A model generated the notes under the pieces. The model was not told the DNA's origin. It did not search any database and saw only the letters and a list, made by a program, of their open reading frames with translations. Shown piece by piece: positions 61,001 to 64,000 of a DNA stretch of 64,000 bases. The position numbers and the translations under genes were made by a program. Numbering within the stretch: the first letter of the stretch is position 1; the number at the start of each line of letters is the position of its first letter. Source of the DNA: an uncultured Duncaniella sp. (GTDB lineage: Bacteria > Bacteroidota > Bacteroidia > Bacteroidales > Muribaculaceae); NCBI GenBank assembly GCA_910578615.1, contig CAJTRI010000010.1, positions 16,203 through 80,202 of the forward strand, given 5' to 3'.

Positions 61001-62176
61001 TTTGTCATTCTTAACAACCGCCGAAACATGGTGTGTCTTGTTGGTCAGCCCGGAGAAAGGAATATCCAGTCTGGCTCCGGCACTTACCTTCTCACCGTCC
61101 TTTATCCTCTCGCCGTCAAGATATACCGTTATCTCGCCGGCATCGGGAGAGATAACAGATACTGTCCCGTCAAACGCGCCGGGAGACGAGAAATTCCATT
61201 TCAGCTCTTTCGGAGCAGCAGGCGCGCCCGCCATAACCGATTGTTCGGGAAGATAGACCGAGGCAAACTGCTCACCCTCGTTGAACTTCTTTATAAGAGT
61301 GGATTCAGGCCCTTCGGGATCCAGCGAATAGAGAGCGGAGCCGGTGGGTGTCACAGCCGCCCACAGAAAGGTGTTTGTCCCTGCGTCCCAGGTCATGGAC
61401 TGGGAATAGGCCGCCACATTGACACCCGTATACCCCACAAGGCTTACTCGGGCGTTATCCTTGTTGACGGTATAAAGGTCACCGTCGGCACTAACGGCAT
61501 ACATGACCCCGTCAGGAGCCGAGGCGAGAGCCACGACGTTGAACTTTCCGCCAAAACGGCATATTATATCCTGTTCAAGGTTCTTGGTGTCATAGCGTGA
61601 CCAGTTGAGTCCGCTAAGGTCGTCATTATAGAAGATACCGTAGATTTCTCCTGACGTCATGTCGTAGGTCATGGTTGACGGCAGGAGACCGAATGTAGGA
61701 TTTTCGGCAAACACCTCTCGGACGCTTTTCCATGTGGTCATGTCTATCTCAGCCACCGCGACACCTGTCAGCGCGCCCATCATGTTTATATTGCGTATAC
61801 CGTAGAAACGGTTGTTGCGCGGCGCTCCGCTCATCCAGTTATTGCTCATCTCCTGAAATCTCACCTCGCGGGTTATGCCGGATTTCCCTATCGTGAAATC
61901 ATACAGCCCGTAGGGAACATCAGTAATCCACATATCAGGCCAGCTGTCGGTATAGATGAGGGCGCCTCCGAACTTACGTCCTATGTATTCCTCCGGGGTG
62001 ACGGCAGGAGCCTTCATGGGAATCTTGACACGCGAGGAAGGGATGTGCCTTGTACCGAACACCGGCTTTAAAGCCATCGGTTCTGCAAGACTCTGGTGCG
62101 GTGAAGGCGGCGTTGCCACAGCCCCGTGGACTGCCAGCAATGCTCCGGCCATGGTAAGGAGTATCTGCTTTTTCAT
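58025..62176 (-). CDS. Large multidomain secreted T9SS substrate (Fn3 and choice-of-anchor-J domains)
   Basis: Surface or secreted protein of 1383 residues with no enzyme motif that I recognise. A signal peptide (about 1-21) is followed by a beta-propeller-like region at about 70-310, with FYGIRNINMMGALTGVAVAEIDM, YDMTSGEIYGIFYND and ALASAPDGVMYAVSADGDLYTV. Several fibronectin-III domains follow (EKDGVATVTWSAPEGG, NQTATVSWQVPRRG). Choice-of-anchor-J type jelly-roll domains are visible as LPYVDNFDMDGCLDVYTIIDGDGDNQTW with DWILSPNISLEKG, and LPFKESFTDGEASTGLWLNAG. A sorting domain closes it: LDVRVYAAGGMLVDSYMSDDDFHAIAPGFYVVGIGNRAFKVVVR. The layout resembles C-terminal parts of gingipain-like proteins. 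The C10 peptidase gene lies 38 bases upstream on the same strand. Confidence 0.85.
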   Translation of the reverse strand: MKKQILLTMAGALLAVHGAVATPPSPHQSLAEPMALKPVFGTRHIPSSRVKIPMKAPAVTPEEYIGRKFGGALIYTDSWPDMWITDVPYGLYDFTIGKSGITREVRFQEMSNNWMSGAPRNNRFYGIRNINMMGALTGVAVAEIDMTTWKSVREVFAENPTFGLLPSTMTYDMTSGEIYGIFYNDDLSGLNWSRYDTKNLEQDIICRFGGKFNVVALASAPDGVMYAVSADGDLYTVNKDNARVSLVGYTGVNVAAYSQSMTWDAGTNTFLWAAVTPTGSALYSLDPEGPESTLIKKFNEGEQFASVYLPEQSVMAGAPAAPKELKWNFSSPGAFDGTVSVISPDAGEITVYLDGERIKDGEKVSAGARLDIPFSGLTNKTHHVSAVVKNDKGWSPMVEKFQYAGYDVPRPVTDVRFEEKDGVATVTWSAPEGGEEDGYIDPDKLSYRIYRLPDEVLVAENHRSTTFTETLPTGVKRYAYRVVPFNGDEKQGAPVISNALVYGKAYELPYVDNFDMDGCLDVYTIIDGDGDNQTWNINPYGDVPLLACSVTFGDADVTDDWILSPNISLEKGNLYRVTINMRNTWPGEADLLSVGFCDSGNSAKEGVTVVETLSVNTPSMTRLDHCVDFKVDNDGDYKVALGLVSPKGTGGGVFISRLGVEKVGSLQAPAAVSDLTLVPDATGAPEALLSFTAPSKTIAGEVLSGPMTAVIYRDGAKVGEVDNISPGESASWTDKTGVAPGKHTYTVRMSNSFGEGQDASASDFVGVYRPPFFDPLDTREAIGYYTYKTVGFEDSELNSGMHYPTWGDPSLEVDHNNQSDENHEMYVVFPLIAFDDESVYKVSYDIKTMKYGEGFEMEMTYGDSVEPSDQTGRGFDIPAPEGWDFETQENLLVLTEGGRKYLSFHITAPTQGYLYLNLRNIRVEYEGSALAPDVVTDLVATSDLTSKLTLKAPAVDYAGRPLRELEKVEIYRNGSVLPVHTFEKPAPGESLEWVDENALLGTNSYFIVSSNSHGRGNAVTVKSFIGYDEPVAPENIAIVPNQGNQTATVSWQVPRRGVNGGVLNEDEMSFTLVRYYPGSNGTEGEVKVMKTGIKGTSVVPDREATDDQEMVYYGVATVTPQGVSEPAVYFTILGKPYSLPFKESFTDGEASTGLWLNAGNTNYGLQAMPTSGDLLEYNGFPNTSQDDDNGVFLFLNGALSENPVPFAVLSPKIDLGGETSPRVSFWLYKGNQSGSCQTVPSLDVYASVSEADFQLLGRAEWTENTPAWVEYSYSLDRFAGEPGALIFQFVATSGMFTDIILMDNFRVDGPSAIDTIGTDCDDISVFGINGGIVTRGAAGLDVRVYAAGGMLVDSYMSDDDFHAIAPGFYVVGIGNRAFKVVVR

Positions 62177-62214
62177 GACATTTTCTGAATAAGATGGTTT
62201 ATGTGATGATGTCG

Positions 62215-64000
62215 TTATTTCGCTATCTTTTTGACCGCCCGGTTACCACGGACTTCTATATAGATACCTGTGGCAGGAGGCGAAGACAGCTCGGCTCCCT
62301 GTATGGAATAGTAACGTGCGGGTAGAGCCTCATCAGCCATAACATCGGTGACGGAGGTCGTTCCGGCCACCCGGAAACGGGTTTTAGCCCTGTCGCGGGG
62401 TGTGACGAATGTGAAGTTCTCGGCATTTACAAGGCAGGCGTCATATTCCTCTCCCGGCATACCGTTCTCAAAACGTCCCGTAAAGGTCACATGCCTTGTG
62501 GCCCCGTCCGTAATCTGTACGAACTCAGGGCCTATGCAACCCTTCACAGTCTCTCCGTCAAGCGCATAGATGTAGAGGAACAATAACCCGGTAAACATCC
62601 CGTCACCACATCCCACCGTAGCCCCGGCCCGCACATCAAGATGGTCAACGGCGTCATTATTGCCGAAATCAGGCGGTTCGACAGCCTCTATATACAGATC
62701 GCTTGAAGGATGGAGGGTTATTTCAAGAGGTGTGGCAAGAGAGGTATAATTATTGTCTATCAGATTCAGGAGATATTCTCCCGGAACAGCCTCGAAAACA
62801 GCATACAGCTCTATATCGGATTCCGTGCCGGGCATAAGGTCAAAAACAGATGGCGCGGCAGACGCGACACGCTTCCCGCTGGCAGGGTCAATAAGAACCG
62901 GCGTGATAGAGCCATAGTATTCGCTATCACCGTCATTGCTCAGAGAAGCCGTGATACGCGCAGTTCCGAAAGAATAGACACTTCCATCCGTTTCAAGAGC
63001 CGTAGCCCGAAGTGAGGCCGGGGCCGGAGACGAAAAAGATACATAGTCGCCTGAAACTGTGACGTTGAGATAATTGGGATATGACGTATCCTTATCCCTC
63101 AGACGCTCTACCCGCCTCCCCCCTGCACGGCACGCCACAGGCACCAGCCGGTAATCACCTTCGGGAATATTTCCTATTACTATATTTTCAAAAAGAAGGT
63201 TGCGGTGCGGGGCTTGGAGAGCCACCACTATGTCCTTTGGGCCGGGATAGGTCTTTAACGTGTCTCCTCCTGCATCACTGACAAGCATAAGGGAAAAATC
63301 CACGGCAGAGTCCTGCCATCCGGCGTTCTCTATCTTACCGTTCAGCTTCACGGTGACCGCTTCGTTTCGGCCGGCTTTGCGCGGAGCGGTCAGCCCCTCC
63401 TCCGAGACAAGTGTGACAGCCGGCTCACTACCGGCAACGGGAGGACATATACCTGTCACAATCAACTGGCGGGAGTTGAATCCACCGCTGCTTCCGCCGG
63501 TTCCCTGCGTTGCCGGAGTGAGGAAGTTGGTGTCAAAATACCCGTTGCTCATCGCGCTCCATCCCCAGTTCACATGCACGAAACCGTTCTCATCATATCC
63601 GTCAAACACAAAGGCATGGCCGCCGTCCGAACTGAACCCTGTGGCATATACCGGGCGTCCGGCCGAAATCTCGTCATATATGAGGCTGTTCCAGTCATCA
63701 AAGTCATAGTTGGCACGAAAGCGCAGGGCCACCCCCTTGTCATAATCGAAATATTTGACAAGAGCCTCCGGCCATTCCTGGCTCAGAGCACCGCTCATGG
63801 GGCCGTATTCCATCGATATAGCCACTCCCGCATCAAACATAAGCCGGGCCACCGCAGCCATCTCTTCCTCTGTGGAATTTTCATCATAACGCGGTGTCAT
63901 ATTGGCCCAGTCATAGACACTCTGGCTGAAATCAACACTTATAGTCCCCATCTTGGGGTAAAGTTCAGGCGTATAGGAATGGCTCCCCCGCCCTCTCTCA
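62215..64000 (-). CDS. C10 (streptopain-type) cysteine peptidase with T9SS signal, 5' end outside window
   Basis: Papain-fold cysteine peptidase of family C10, as in streptopain and prevotellin. The frame is open past the ATG at 63951 to the right edge; the added codons encode RGRGSHSYTPELYPK, the segment that follows the catalytic Cys region, so the Cys and propeptide lie outside. The visible catalytic part has SQSVYDWANMTPRY, the catalytic His in SSDGGHAFVFDGYDENG, and the supporting NWGWSAMSNGYF. A beta-sandwich region (about 200-540) is followed by a T9SS sorting domain (ARYYSIQGAELSSPPATGIYIEVRGNRAVKKIAK). It is likely to be secreted and self-activated. The 1383-aa protein gene follows 38 bases downstream. 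Confidence 0.92.
   Translation of the reverse strand, partial: ERGRGSHSYTPELYPKMGTISVDFSQSVYDWANMTPRYDENSTEEEMAAVARLMFDAGVAISMEYGPMSGALSQEWPEALVKYFDYDKGVALRFRANYDFDDWNSLIYDEISAGRPVYATGFSSDGGHAFVFDGYDENGFVHVNWGWSAMSNGYFDTNFLTPATQGTGGSSGGFNSRQLIVTGICPPVAGSEPAVTLVSEEGLTAPRKAGRNEAVTVKLNGKIENAGWQDSAVDFSLMLVSDAGGDTLKTYPGPKDIVVALQAPHRNLLFENIVIGNIPEGDYRLVPVACRAGGRRVERLRDKDTSYPNYLNVTVSGDYVSFSSPAPASLRATALETDGSVYSFGTARITASLSNDGDSEYYGSITPVLIDPASGKRVASAAPSVFDLMPGTESDIELYAVFEAVPGEYLLNLIDNNYTSLATPLEITLHPSSDLYIEAVEPPDFGNNDAVDHLDVRAGATVGCGDGMFTGLLFLYIYALDGETVKGCIGPEFVQITDGATRHVTFTGRFENGMPGEEYDACLVNAENFTFVTPRDRAKTRFRVAGTTSVTDVMADEALPARYYSIQGAELSSPPATGIYIEVRGNRAVKKIAK

Noticed and set aside
60791..61600. Plus-strand open frame of 269 codons
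   Set aside because: Antisense to the 1383-aa T9SS substrate, whose frame is supported by a signal peptide, Fn3 domains and a sorting domain.
1..64000. CRISPR arrays, insertion sequences, prophage genes, tRNA or rRNA genes
   Set aside because: No regularly spaced repeats, transposase or integrase genes, tRNA-like cloverleaf or rRNA sequence were recognised by eye. A tRNA scan was not possible here.

Overview
The window is a chromosomal segment of a member of the Bacteroidota, most likely the order Bacteroidales. The evidence is Bacteroidota-type promoters (-7 TAnnTTTG, with -33 TTTG where visible), type IX secretion (T9SS) genes, FimA/Mfa-type fimbriae, a SecA ending in a proline-rich linker plus zinc motif, and no Shine-Dalgarno sequences. 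The amylase with starch-binding modules, GH3 xylosidase-type enzyme and bile-salt-hydrolase-like gene suggest an animal-gut bacterium. A Muribaculaceae-like placement is a guess and could not be tested here.

Region by region. 1-9300: secA (cut at the left edge), a GH3 glycosidase on the minus strand, metG and ansA. 9300-16150: a nitroreductase, the carA-carB operon and enolase. 16200-20500: a secreted Ntn-hydrolase of the bile-salt-hydrolase/penicillin-V-acylase family, a mini-protein that is almost only a T9SS sorting domain, a lipid kinase, a thioredoxin-fold secreted protein and thiol peroxidase. 20570-29415 (minus): a compact eight-gene operon, in transcription order porT-like, porP/sprF, gldK, gldL, gldM, gldN, a family-2 glycosyltransferase and a cation-diffusion-facilitator exporter. 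29817-40295 (plus): a fimbrial operon of a DUF3575 barrel, a DUF3868/OmpA protein, an Mfa1-like pilin, an Mfa2/FimB-like anchor and two large tip-type lipoproteins. 40399-42344 (minus): a PadR-PspC pair and a small amphipathic protein. 42574-47511: a 1645-residue amylase with two GH13 catalytic domains separated by three CBM26-like starch-binding repeats. 47613-54205 (minus): a small T9SS substrate, then the porW-porX-tsaE-birA operon. 54370-57712: a second fimbrillin locus. 58025-64000 (minus): two T9SS substrates, a 1383-residue multidomain protein and a C10 cysteine peptidase cut by the right edge.

How it fits together. The window holds much of the T9SS core and regulatory set: PorP/K/L/M/N, a PorT-like barrel, PorW and PorX. 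It also holds five proteins with T9SS-type C-terminal domains: the 108-aa mini-protein, the amylase, the 164-aa protein, the 1383-aa protein and the C10 peptidase. SprA, PorU, PorV, PorQ, PorZ and PorY are not here.

The most unusual system is the fimbrial operon. Its two tip-type subunits end in modules resembling the starch-binding repeats of the nearby amylase (WPG near the start and, in one of them, IFNNGS..QT near the end). I infer a starch-binding fimbria working beside a T9SS-exported amylase. The same operon has a long stem-loop with a T-run between the major pilin and anchor genes, and a G8 tract in the shared upstream region. The second fimbrial locus fuses into one gene the OmpA-type and DUF3575 modules that are separate genes in the first.
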